A stretch of 53,441 nucleotides of DNA from Verrucomicrobiales bacterium (GTDB lineage Bacteria > Verrucomicrobiota > Verrucomicrobiia > Verrucomicrobiales > SLCJ01), in assembly GCA_024636835.1 (NCBI GenBank), contig JAGXGH010000096.1, positions 1 to 53,441 of the forward strand, read 5' to 3'. The position numbers were made by a program, and so were the translations under genes. The notes beneath the pieces are model-generated. The model was given only the letters and a program-made list of their open reading frames with translations. It did not search any database and was not told the origin of the DNA. Of this stretch, positions 26,001 to 33,000 are shown piece by piece; within the stretch, counting starts at the first letter, position 1, and the number at the start of each line of letters is the position of its first letter.

Positions 26001-26155
26001 TCACCGAGTATCCTAACTGGAAGAAGAGCGAAGCCTCGTTACGCGATCTCCGCAAGAAGGTGACCTTCGCGATCTATGCCGAGTGCGATGATCTAGACGA
26101 AGTGACGAAGTTGGTGGAAGACTTGTTCAGGATCCTAGGGAGGAGTGAGCGATGA
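23057..26155 (+). CDS. hsdR: type I restriction endonuclease subunit HsdR
   Basis: 1032 aa. The N-terminal PD-(D/E)xK nuclease has REDVVFLINGIPVLVIECKN at about 165-182 (Asp, Glu and Lys visible). Helicase motor motifs follow: Walker A GSGKT at about 349, DEAH (LIDEAHRTTGG) at about 445, FTGTPVDKT, and a C-terminal RecA half with TEKLLTGFDAP and QAIARVNRPY. It translocates DNA and cuts away from the HsdS site. Between the nuclease and motor domains an insertion of about 27 residues (about 250-276) is encoded by a palindromic CGCAGAT repeat. It starts 22 nt after the TIR-SLOG gene and overlaps the next gene as ATGA. Confidence 0.95.
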   Translation: MKPGEHKTVQARILEYAEAIGWTIVSREEAEQRRGFDPDVPPTDRAKNRSLFFDDLLDAKVREFNPRYAEAEGALLGQFRHLHTDIYGNREFVGHLRNRGKFFDHEEKRERDLILIDYGDMMSHSDNEPRPDGNVTGESKKVPVAARHNVYEVTEEWAFHNGHYGTREDVVFLINGIPVLVIECKNASKDEAIALGVDQIRRYHRETPELFVSQQLFTATDAIGFSYGVSWNTVRRNIFSWKCEPHGHLLEPQISQMGADGETQKENLRKSASSAVENSDLLGRLEARVKTFCAIPNILSLLKDYIVFAEKDEELNKYILRQHQCGAVEATVSRALDPKRTRGLVWHTQGSGKTFTMIKTAERLFRAPEADKPTVLLMIDRNELEDQMLKNLAALGLGNLEHASSIARLNQLLRDDYRGIIVTMIHKFRDMPADLNTRSNIYVLIDEAHRTTGGDLGNFLMAGLPNATYLGFTGTPVDKTVYGKGTFKTFGCEDDQGYLHKYSIADSIEDGTTLPLYYQLAPNEMLVPHETLDAEFLSLAEAEGVADIEELNKILERAVNLKNFLKGKERIQKVAQFVAEHYRENVEPLGYKAFLVGVDREACAHYKKALDQFLPPEYSEVVYTGNNNDSALLKEFHLDPKKERQIRKSFGKLDQMPKILIVTEKLLTGFDAPVLYAMYLDKPMRDHTLLQAIARVNRPYENEAQEMVKPHGFVLDFVGIFDKLEKALAFDSEEINAIVKDLKLLKVLFKNKMEEAVPHFLSLLQHDFDDRDVDGLIEHFRDPERRKEFFKEYKEIEMLYEIISPDAFLRPFIADYTSLSAIYDVVRKAYTKKVYVDRDFQAKTNALVQEHVGTSHIYDPEDLLKIDGTTIETIKKRKAGDSVKVINLIKSIEKIADENSDDPFLVAMAERAKAVQEAFENRQTETAEALEELLAEVKRNEDRKREQAERGFDELTYFVFQTLEDAGVENSESVSNKIRAAFTEYPNWKKSEASLRDLRKKVTFAIYAECDDLDEVTKLVEDLFRILGRSER
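23808..23884 (+). repeat. palindromic CGCAGAT repeat element inserted in frame in hsdR
   Basis: The left arm (23808-23836) has three CGCAGAT units at 10-bp and 10-11-bp spacing behind AACCG. The right arm (23856-23884) is their imperfect reverse complement ending in CTGCGGTT, around a 19-bp A-rich centre. The 77-bp element is in frame and adds about 26 residues (SQMGADGETQKENLRKSAS) between the nuclease and helicase domains. Its composition differs from the flanking GC-rich hsdR sequence. It looks like a dispersed palindromic repeat of the kind known to insert into coding regions. Confidence 0.75.
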
Positions 26156-26490
26156 GAGTTTGGAATGATCGGGAAGAGTTCCGCAGCCGAGTTCACGAGT
26201 GGGCGAGGAAGCTCGATGCGGATGCCCACGCGATCTACATCCGCCCGATGAGTCGCAAGTGGGCATCGTGCTCTACGGCCGGGACGCTGAGCTTCAACGA
26301 TGAACTCGTAAGCATGGACCGCGAGCTGGGCGATTACGTCATCGTCCACGAGTTGCTACATTTCTCCGTGCCTAACCACGGCAAGCTCTGGAAAAGCCTG
26401 ATGCGCGCCCATCTTGGAGATTACGAGAAGATGGAAGAAAGGCTCAAGAAATCCGTAAGAAGCAGGCGGTCAGGGTTTAAATCACCTTAG
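26152..26490 (+). CDS. short YgjP/SprT-like zinc metalloprotease-fold protein
   Basis: 112 aa, about half the usual YgjP length. It carries MSRKWASCSTAGTLSFNDEL at about 33-52 and the zinc-binding HELLHFSVPNHGKLW at about 65-79 (HExxH plus a downstream His). The N-terminal half of the family is missing, leaving the catalytic core. It overlaps hsdR as ATGA and is the last gene of the operon. Genes of this kind are often found behind hsdR, but their role in restriction is not established; proteolytic control of the restriction complex is one possibility. Confidence 0.8.
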   Translation: MRVWNDREEFRSRVHEWARKLDADAHAIYIRPMSRKWASCSTAGTLSFNDELVSMDRELGDYVIVHELLHFSVPNHGKLWKSLMRAHLGDYEKMEERLKKSVRSRRSGFKSP

Positions 26491-26524
26491 TGACGTTCTT
26501 CGCTCAACGTGGTGTCTATTGTCT

Positions 26525-26860
26525 TCATTCGCTGTCTTGCCAGCGGGTCATCCATGGAAGTTCCTCGGTCAGATGAATCTCGACCGCGTGGTAAATGAGC
26601 AACTCGTCGGAGAGCGGCTCGGCCCACATATCGTTCATTCCCGGTGACCAGACCCTACGGAAATTGCCGTAGGTGTAGCATGTCCAACGATCTATGATGA
26701 CCGACCTGCAATAGCCAATAATGAACTCCGCGCCGTGGCAGAGTTTTGTGATGAGGAAGATCGTTCCGGGGTCGGGCTCAAGCAGGTATTTGCTAGTGCC
26801 TTCGACATGATGGTTCCCACGACCCGAAAAAGTGTAGAAGTATTTCATTACCCTTTTCAC
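26525..26860 (-). CDS. small hypothetical protein
   Basis: 111 aa (a second ATG at 26848 would give 107 aa). It is unrecognised, aromatic-rich and not hydrophobic overall (TFSGRGNHHVEGTSKY, CYTYGNFRRVWSPGMND). The start context on the reverse strand is AAAGGGTAATG-like for the internal ATG. It is the only reverse-strand gene between the restriction operon and the phosphoesterase, converging on the operon end 34 bp away. Its amino-acid composition looks like a real protein, but no function can be offered. Confidence 0.5.
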   Translation of the reverse strand: MKRVMKYFYTFSGRGNHHVEGTSKYLLEPDPGTIFLITKLCHGAEFIIGYCRSVIIDRWTCYTYGNFRRVWSPGMNDMWAEPLSDELLIYHAVEIHLTEELPWMTRWQDSE

Positions 26861-26951
26861 GCAGCCAAGTGGAGAAATGTGAAGGTCGGAAAAAAATAAT
26901 CGTCCTGACCTTCACAGGTTGGGAAGACGGGACGTGTAAGGGGTGGAGGGC

Positions 26952-27800
26952 ATGCCTCCATCCCTTGACATGAAGATTACCAAATTTCCGAAACCTATAA
27001 AAAACCTGCTATGGGCCAGTGACCTGCACTTGGATGACGCGAGTGACTTCGCCCGAAAGCGTTTCTACTCCAAACTTTTCCATGAAAACTACGATGCCGT
27101 GATGGTCACGGGCGATATCTCAAACGCCCATCAATTGGCCGATGATCTTGAAGAGCTTGCCAGCGCGGTCAGTCCCATGCCGTTGTTTTTTTCACTGGGG
27201 AATCACGATCACTTCAACTCATGTTTTGCCTCGGTGGATCAAGTGGTTCGCAAGCTCTGCTCTATAATTCCAAACCTCTATCATCTGGATAACTCCGGGA
27301 TCATTGAGCTTTCCCGTGACACCTGCCTGGTCGGGCACAAGGGGTGGTATGACGGACAGGCGGGTGCCGGCGTTCATAGCAAAGTCTATGACAAGGGACG
27401 CCATGCGATTGGCGATTTCGACGGGCTTTCGCATAAGGACTATTTCAAGAAGTTGGCCGATCTGGGGCACGAGTCCGCGACTCATTTCAGAGGAACTCTG
27501 CCTCTTGCGTTGAAGCGGTATGCAAGGGTAATGATCGGGACTCATGTGCCTCCATACTGGGATGGTATCATGCATGGTGAGGCTAGGTGTTCTTGGGACC
27601 ATCAGCCCTATTACGCTAATGTTGCCGCTGGCAAGGCGATCGGAGGAATACTGCGTCGTTTCGGTTCGAGGAAACTTGAGATCTACGCAGGTCATGCACA
27701 TACGCGGTCAACGACTTCGATTTCCAAAAACCTGACACAGCACATAGCTGAGGGCAGGCGAGGCGCTCCATCGGTGGAGCGCCTGATCAAGGTTGCCTGA
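26952..27800 (+). CDS. metallophosphoesterase (calcineurin-like)
   Basis: About 282 aa. All five metal-binding boxes are visible: SDLHLD (about 22), VTGDIS (about 52), GNHDH (about 84), GTHVPPY (about 196) and GHAHT (about 247). It is a cytoplasmic binuclear-metal phosphoesterase of unknown substrate; nucleotides, phosphoproteins or DNA are all possible. The start is uncertain: ATG 26952 or 26970, or GTG 26943. A GGAGGG lies too close to the first ATG. A GC-rich palindrome near the stop (GGCGCTCC-ATCGGT-GGAGCGCC) may contribute to termination. It is transcribed in the same direction as the following regulator-like gene. Confidence 0.85.
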   Translation: MPPSLDMKITKFPKPIKNLLWASDLHLDDASDFARKRFYSKLFHENYDAVMVTGDISNAHQLADDLEELASAVSPMPLFFSLGNHDHFNSCFASVDQVVRKLCSIIPNLYHLDNSGIIELSRDTCLVGHKGWYDGQAGAGVHSKVYDKGRHAIGDFDGLSHKDYFKKLADLGHESATHFRGTLPLALKRYARVMIGTHVPPYWDGIMHGEARCSWDHQPYYANVAAGKAIGGILRRFGSRKLEIYAGHAHTRSTTSISKNLTQHIAEGRRGAPSVERLIKVA

Positions 27801-27880
27801 ATCTTTTACATCGTCTTTTGGGCTCTTATCCGGCGGCTCTTTCGTGCCGCCCGAATTGAGAGGGAAGCAGGTCATTTACC

Positions 27881-28507
27881 ATGACCAAAAAACATACCAA
27901 AAAACATGTCGTAACCGCCAAGAAATACCACGCTGACTTCGAGAAAGTTGCTGTTGAACTCGATGAGATCTGCAGAGACCGTCTCGGTGATGGGGTGATC
28001 AAAGGCGGAGTCCTTCTCGGACAAGAACCGGAGATTCGTCAACAAACGCTGAGCCGCCTTCTGGGCGGCTTTCTCTTAGGCAGCGAAACATACAAGGTGG
28101 CTGTCGCCAGTAGATGCCCAGCCGCGATTCATGACGCCATGGTGCGATGCGTCGCGATTGCCATGTCTTATTCCAAGCGTGATACGACCCGCAAGTTACT
28201 GCGCCAGCAAAAGCGGGAAGTTGAGTTCAAGGAACAAGACGGCGGCGTCTGTCGCCACTTCGTTGACAACCGCCCGGAAGATTGGCCGGTCGGCGCGAAG
28301 ATTGAGATCCTGCATCGATGTTTGAATCAAGCCGTCGAGACAGGTAAGCTGTCACCATGCAACGCCAGTGTGGCCCTGCTGGTTTGTGACCAAGGGATAC
28401 CTGTCCGCAAGGTCGCAAAAATATCCGGCGTTTCCACCAACGCGGTTTACCAGCAACTACGAAGGGTTCGCGGGGTGATGAGTGAACTGCTCGATGAGAT
28501 TGATTGA
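27881..28507 (+). CDS. sigma region-4 / HTH-like DNA-binding protein
   Basis: 208 aa. The N-terminus is Lys/His-rich (TKKHTKKHVVTAKKYHADF). The C-terminal 40 residues form a helix-turn-helix (IPVRKVAKISGVSTNAVYQQ, then LRRVRGVMSELLDEI) like sigma-70 region 4. No region 2 is recognisable, so it is more likely a transcriptional regulator than a full sigma factor. It could control the three island regulatory elements, though this is inference. A GGCGGC/GCCGCC hairpin sits in its leader (27832-27851) and a strong terminator follows. Confidence 0.6.
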   Translation: MTKKHTKKHVVTAKKYHADFEKVAVELDEICRDRLGDGVIKGGVLLGQEPEIRQQTLSRLLGGFLLGSETYKVAVASRCPAAIHDAMVRCVAIAMSYSKRDTTRKLLRQQKREVEFKEQDGGVCRHFVDNRPEDWPVGAKIEILHRCLNQAVETGKLSPCNASVALLVCDQGIPVRKVAKISGVSTNAVYQQLRRVRGVMSELLDEID

Positions 28508-28525
28508 TCGGATCGAGATAAAGCC

Positions 28526-28560
28526 AAACGGCTGGCCCTTGATGGGCCAGCCGTTTTTTT
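28526..28560 (+). terminator. strong rho-independent terminator
   Basis: AAACGGCTGGCCC / GGGCCAGCCGTTT, a perfect 13-bp stem with loop TTGAT, running into a tract of seven T. The A-tract on the left makes it possibly bidirectional, serving the converging gene as well. Confidence 0.92.
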
Positions 28561-28590
28561 AAGTAGAGCTGAGATAGTGTAGTTGAGGGC

Positions 28591-29565
28591 TTAGGACTCA
28601 TTGGGTTTCGTGTTGTCGTCACTCTTCTTGATTTCCTTCAACACGAGTTCCCGAACCGAGTGGAGAGCGAGCTTGGCAAGTGACCTACCCATTCCTTCAT
28701 CTTTCCGGTAGACCATTGCGAGCAGCTCTTCCGTTTGGCGAGTGTCATAGTCTGTAAGATCGATCTTGGCCGCGACATTCTTGATCGCTTCGACATGCTT
28801 CGAAACCGTTTTTCGAAGCTCGGAATCAGCCATGGACGAACTGGTTTCGGGGTCGATGCCAAGAATCAATTCCTGCTCATGGAGGTTCAAATCCCAATCG
28901 TTATTTTTGGCCTTCAACTGTTCAGGTTCAGTTTTTTTTCGCAATACTTTCTGAAACGGAAGTTTGCCGCTTCCATTCGGCATCCGCTTACCAAAGGGAA
29001 TCTTTTTGATTTTGCAGTAATCAATCAGTCCCTCGATGACCTTAGCATCGCTTCTGCCATGGATTTTCACGTGGGCCAGGGCATGCAGCCAGGCATTGAC
29101 GGTGTGCTTCTTTTCAATCTTGGATAGCGCTTCAACCTGCCGACCGGTTGGCCGAACATCATCCAAATCCGCTTGGATCATCTCTATGCGAATCCGGCCG
29201 GCGTGGACTGAGCGCATCAGTTGAGCCTTCTTTAGTTCGGTCATACGCATTCCGAAGGCGACAAAATCCTGGTCTGTCTGTCGGTATTGCTCGGTCGAGT
29301 AGATCTCCCACAGCAAGTAGTTGCGGAGTTCAATGCCTAGCGAGATCGCATTCGCGAGTCTACAGTTGTCCTTAAACCGAGCCAATTCGTCCGCAGCCAG
29401 AGCGGGGTTGTCCGTTTTAATGCTCATCGCCGTTTCATACCTGAGTCGCAGGAATTCTCCCGCAATCATGGATTTGTTGACGTTCGAGACGGCGTTGGCT
29501 GGGATCAGTTGCTGGAAAGCCTCCGAAATTGAGGAGGGTTCGCTGTTTTTGTTTTTCGCATTCAT
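28591..29565 (-). CDS. hypothetical protein, island regulatory/maintenance candidate
   Basis: 324 aa from ATG 29565 (frame open to 29616). It is unrecognised, mostly alpha-helical and charged, with no signal peptide or membrane segment. Segments such as ALAADELARFKDNCRLANAI and MADSELRKTVSKHVEAIKNV suggest coiled or bundled helices, and a basic stretch (GKRMPNGSGKLPFQKVLRKK) could touch DNA. It lies at the right end of the island and reads inward. It is preceded by element C, an inverted and nearly identical copy of the element before the integrase, so it may be part of the mobility regulon. Confidence 0.65.
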   Translation of the reverse strand: MNAKNKNSEPSSISEAFQQLIPANAVSNVNKSMIAGEFLRLRYETAMSIKTDNPALAADELARFKDNCRLANAISLGIELRNYLLWEIYSTEQYRQTDQDFVAFGMRMTELKKAQLMRSVHAGRIRIEMIQADLDDVRPTGRQVEALSKIEKKHTVNAWLHALAHVKIHGRSDAKVIEGLIDYCKIKKIPFGKRMPNGSGKLPFQKVLRKKTEPEQLKAKNNDWDLNLHEQELILGIDPETSSSMADSELRKTVSKHVEAIKNVAAKIDLTDYDTRQTEELLAMVYRKDEGMGRSLAKLALHSVRELVLKEIKKSDDNTKPNES

Positions 29566-29582
29566 GTTTTTAGGTGTTTTGT

Positions 29583-29630
29583 GTGCACCTAAAGCGGATC
29601 GAGCGAATGTGCGCAAAATTGCCCCTCTTT
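29583..29630 (-). promoter_or_regulatory. island regulatory element, copy C (reverse strand)
   Basis: Read on the reverse strand it matches copy A exactly over 28 bases (AAGAGGGGCAATTTTGCGCA and ACATTCGCT), and continues like copy B with CGATCCGCTTTAGGTG. It ends 18 nt before the ATG at 29565. With copy A it forms an inward-facing inverted pair near both ends of the island. Confidence 0.6.
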
Positions 29631-29639
29631 ACCGAAATG

Positions 29640-30100
29640 CGCCTGTTCTCTGAGTGGGATGTGGTGTGAGGTCAGGAGAAATTAGCCAATATTCAGTCTT
29701 TGCGGGGGGCGGTTCGTCTAGATAGCAGTATACAGCCCCTTAAAAATATAGTCTGCCCACTCGCTGAACGAGCGGGTCTCGAAGCGACATAAGTTGAAGA
29801 ACTCATGACCCACCGATTCCTCACTTCGGGTGGGACCGGCAGGTCGCCGTTCGAAGTATGACCCGTTGGGTGAACAATGTTTCCATGGGGAGAACGGACC
29901 AACGGCATGTCTTGACTCCCGCCAAGCTGATGAGCGGAGACGTGCTCATGGGACCGGATACCTAACGACCCTTACCTGCTAAAAAATGGAATCCGTGATG
30001 AGCCGCTTTTTTTGAACGGCGGCCATACTTCTGTTTTTACCGAAAATATCGGCTTTCACCATATCCATCGCCGTATCGAAACAAGGACCGCTTACTACTC
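29640..30100. other. gene-poor stretch with several short inverted repeats; possible structured-RNA or intron remnant
   Basis: No convincing gene is seen in these 460 bases. Several short hairpins are visible, for example CACTCGCT-GAACGAGCGGG around 29757-29775, and CCTCACTTCGGGTGGG. Purine-rich segments such as GGGGAGAACGGACCAACGGC resemble parts of group II intron domain I, but no reverse transcriptase, domain V or clear ends are found. It marks the junction between the island and the glycan locus. Confidence 0.25.
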
Positions 30101-30104
30101 CAAT

Positions 30105-30302
30105 ATGAAAACGATGTAACTGTTTCGCAGAATCACACTCTCCATTGCCGCCGTAATCGTGACCGCCACCCAGGCCCTCTCCTTGGCAGAGGAGCCGCTG
30201 CCTAATAAGGGGCCGATTTCCGTCTATCGTTTAGGCGGCCAATCGAACATGGTCGGAAGCGCCTATCTTGAAGACCTTCCGAAGCTTTATAGACTTATTG
30301 CT
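30105..30302 (+). pseudogene. 5' remnant of an SGNH / sialate O-acetylesterase gene
   Basis: The frame from ATG 30105 hits TAA after four codons (30117-30119), then continues in phase with a signal-peptide-like segment (LSIAAVIVTATQALSLAEEP) and the family block GGQSNMVGSAYLEDLPK. The two intact esterases downstream carry AGQSNMVGNAH and AGQSNMQGHAH at the same distance from the N-terminus. Homology stops at about 30290, where the convergent GH95 gene begins. It is therefore a truncated, stop-containing remnant. Confidence 0.75.
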
Positions 30303-30305
30303 GGC

Positions 30306-32645
30306 TTATTTTTTCAGACGAATGTCACCCTTAGGCATGCCGAAGCGATGCAATTCACCGCGGCGCTGAACAGCCGTTATGCGAGGCTCAGGCTGCGCGT
30401 CACCCTCGGGCCAGAACAACACCCAGTCACCGGGCTTGGTCGTGATTTTCCAAATGCCTTCATCTGATTTGGTCACGTCAACATCAGGCGAGCTTATCCA
30501 CTGAGCGTTTTCAATGCCGGGCTCAACTTCGACAGAGCCACCCGCCTCAGCGGTCACGCTTGTCCATTTGGTCTTACCATCTTCACGGCGTGCACTGACT
30601 AAGAAGGCACCTTCACCGCGCAGTTGGTGAAACTGGACATCCGTCCACGCCTCTCCCACTGCCGGAAATACGCGTAGGCGATTTCCCCAACTTTGTAACA
30701 ACATTTCCTGCAGCGCCGTGGCTGCGTGCAGCGGGGTTTCAATCACCGGGCAAGTGCCCGCTTCGGTGTAGAAGGTGTTGCGTTCGATGCGCGGTTTCAG
30801 ACGGTTGATGAAATCCAAAGCTCGGTCGCCATCACCCAATAGAGAAGCCATACAGGACCCACCTGTCAGGGCGTAGCCGCCGCTCGCGACTCCAAAGCTG
30901 TGCCATCGATCTAGACTCTTTATGATCAATTCACGGTGTTCTTTGGTCTCGGGTGTAAGCGTACGCAACGGATAGATTGAAAGGAGGTGAGACCAGTGGC
31001 GGTGACGTCCGCCAAGTGGTTTGTTGCGGCCAATCATGATGCCAGTCTCATCGATGTGCACAGGTACCAAACGCTTGCTTAGGTCCGTCCATGCTTCAAT
31101 CAAAGGCTCAGACTCTTTACTGAGGCCTTGTTCGGCTGCCAGTTCAAGTAAACGGTTTATGCCCCAGTGCAATAGCGAGATGTCGTAACTGCAGTCTTCT
31201 GCAATTCTGTACTCGGGACTGAAGGTTTCAGGAAGATGAAGCAGTCCATCTGCCTCCTCGACGAGGAAATGGCGGTAGTAGTTCACTGCTCCTTTGAGTA
31301 AGGGATAGAGTATCTCGTCGCGCAATTGTGCATCGAGCGAATAACGGTATTCGAGATCGACGTTGTGGACTGCCCACAACAGATTACCAGTTTCGCGGCC
31401 GATTTTTGGGTCTATCGGCGGCCGCCCGCCTGGTTGACCGGCATGGCCTAACAAATCCCAGCCGGAACTGCACCGACCGATGGCGTAGGAGTCCGCACGA
31501 TAGGGCTCCGCCACATTGCGCGCGAGATTTTCACGATTGATGCCGAGTCGATGGCTCAAGGCGCTGCCCATTTCGCGTCGATTGGCAACATTGACGCCGC
31601 TGTGAGCAAGCTGGACATTGAGGTTCCACCAGCAGGAATTCCATGCCGTAGGCTGCAGCCATGGTCCTTGATTATCGATAATCCATCCCTTGTCGCGGGT
31701 CGCGCTAGCGCGCTTGTATTGTTGTATCCAGTAGAACGCGTCCCAGTAAGAATCGCCGGTCGATATGAAACTCGCCGGATAGTAGCTGTGCCACCAATTG
31801 CGATGAGTCGTAACCCAGGCTTGTTGATCGGCAGCTGCTGCCGCGCGCACTGCGGCGACGGCTTTGGCTTCCGCGTCCTTGTCGGGAAAGCTATGCTGAA
31901 CGCTCAGCCAGAGCTGCTTGGACTTGCCGTTTTTCTTCTCCAATAGTGCCACAGCGGTTTGCCCGCCGGCATGTAGGTGGTGGACAAAGGTTTGAACTCC
32001 GTCGGGCAGTATCGTGGCGACCGCCGGAGGGTTTTCTGGATCGCGCGTTATTTTACCGCGGACGCCGCGTGCGCTCAGGGCTTCCTCGGCGATGTACTTG
32101 AATTCCGCTTCCGCAAGATCGCCTTCGCTGGTAATTTCGAGTCGCATCACCGGCGCGGTTGCATGCACCATGGTTGTCCAGCGGATGCTGCCAGCCCCCG
32201 ACGTGAATGTCCCGGTCGCCTCTGCATCCCAGAGGTTCAAGCGTGATTGCCAGCCAGTGAGGTCGGTGGGCAATTCCAGACGCAGATGCCCAATAAAAAG
32301 CCGGCCACGATTCAGAACCTCAACCAATTTCACCGAGAGATCATCCTGATCAACGGATCTGTGGTCGTGGGCGGACGAACAACCTATATCCCAGCGAATT
32401 GTCCGCGCATCGTCCTGATACATCATGGTGCCCTGTTCGCCGTTGCCAAGAAAGGGAGAGTCAGCCCACCGTTTTGGGACTTCGCTCCAAATAAGGTCGT
32501 GATCGGCCATTGTGGTCGGCCAGTCGATCTCATCAGTTAACGGGTTGTTTTCAGCGGCAACACCCTGCGGTACCATCATTAGTATAAGGGTGGAGATGAA
32601 GATGGTAAGTAAGGCCTTATGCAGGGCTAAGCATTTGCGCGTCAT
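30306..32645 (-). CDS. secreted GH95-type glycoside hydrolase (alpha-L-fucosidase-like)
   Basis: 779 aa. A signal peptide (ALLTIFISTLILMMVPQGVA) is followed by an N-terminal beta region beginning WSEVPKRWADSPFLGNGEQG. The (alpha/alpha)6 catalytic part (about 270-650) contains WNSCWWNLNVQLAHSGVN, SPEYRIAEDCSYDI and GRHRHWSHLLSIYPLRTLTP, and a C-terminal beta domain follows. This is the GH95 layout, although more divergent than the fucosidase at 44297: the NVN/NxN pair and the SPE box are present in altered form. It is expected to act on fucose- or galactose-containing glycans outside the cytoplasm. Its 3' end abuts the esterase remnant. Confidence 0.75.
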   Translation of the reverse strand: MTRKCLALHKALLTIFISTLILMMVPQGVAAENNPLTDEIDWPTTMADHDLIWSEVPKRWADSPFLGNGEQGTMMYQDDARTIRWDIGCSSAHDHRSVDQDDLSVKLVEVLNRGRLFIGHLRLELPTDLTGWQSRLNLWDAEATGTFTSGAGSIRWTTMVHATAPVMRLEITSEGDLAEAEFKYIAEEALSARGVRGKITRDPENPPAVATILPDGVQTFVHHLHAGGQTAVALLEKKNGKSKQLWLSVQHSFPDKDAEAKAVAAVRAAAAADQQAWVTTHRNWWHSYYPASFISTGDSYWDAFYWIQQYKRASATRDKGWIIDNQGPWLQPTAWNSCWWNLNVQLAHSGVNVANRREMGSALSHRLGINRENLARNVAEPYRADSYAIGRCSSGWDLLGHAGQPGGRPPIDPKIGRETGNLLWAVHNVDLEYRYSLDAQLRDEILYPLLKGAVNYYRHFLVEEADGLLHLPETFSPEYRIAEDCSYDISLLHWGINRLLELAAEQGLSKESEPLIEAWTDLSKRLVPVHIDETGIMIGRNKPLGGRHRHWSHLLSIYPLRTLTPETKEHRELIIKSLDRWHSFGVASGGYALTGGSCMASLLGDGDRALDFINRLKPRIERNTFYTEAGTCPVIETPLHAATALQEMLLQSWGNRLRVFPAVGEAWTDVQFHQLRGEGAFLVSARREDGKTKWTSVTAEAGGSVEVEPGIENAQWISSPDVDVTKSDEGIWKITTKPGDWVLFWPEGDAQPEPRITAVQRRGELHRFGMPKGDIRLKK

Positions 32646-32690
32646 AGATGTGAATGATCTAACCTTGGTTTGTGGGCTTGTGAGGAGCGA

Positions 32691-32969
32691 TTATGGCTGA
32701 TCAAGTGGCTGTCCGAATGAGGTGCTTGCACTCGTAGACTGGCTATGGAGTTGGATGGTCTCGGTAATGCACCGCCTCAGTTCAGCCACTGTTGCATCAA
32801 GAGAGACGTAGAGGCTCATCTCAGATTGCCCCGGAGCCGCAAAATGAAGCCCATCTTCTTGGCAGATAAAGCGGTAGATCTTATTCCCCCTGCGAACTCG
32901 AAGTTCGTTGTTTTTAGGGCAGAATCTTCCCCGTCTCTTACCGGCCTCGCGGAATTTATCGATCAACAT
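32691..32969 (-). CDS. small hypothetical protein (possible gene fragment)
   Basis: 92 aa on the reverse strand between the GH95 and esterase genes. It is unrecognised; a basic N-terminus (KFREAGKRRGRFCPKNNELR, then VRRGNKIYRF) is followed by a helix (LDATVAELRRCITETIQLHS) and a Ser/Thr-rich tail. The basic region could bind nucleic acid. No good ribosome-binding site is visible. It may be a real small gene or a remnant like others in this locus. Confidence 0.35.
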   Translation of the reverse strand: MLIDKFREAGKRRGRFCPKNNELRVRRGNKIYRFICQEDGLHFAAPGQSEMSLYVSLDATVAELRRCITETIQLHSQSTSASTSFGQPLDQP

Positions 32970-33000
32970 TTTTCAATGACTTGGTTCTACTTTGAGACAT

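Noticed and set aside
29693..29908. Reverse 71-codon frame in the gene-poor border
   Set aside because: It overlaps hairpin-rich sequence and looks like a chance reading of structured DNA.
29600..30100. attR copy of the tRNA-fMet 3' end
   Set aside because: No match to TAGCTCCGCAACCA or the T-arm was found by eye at the right border.
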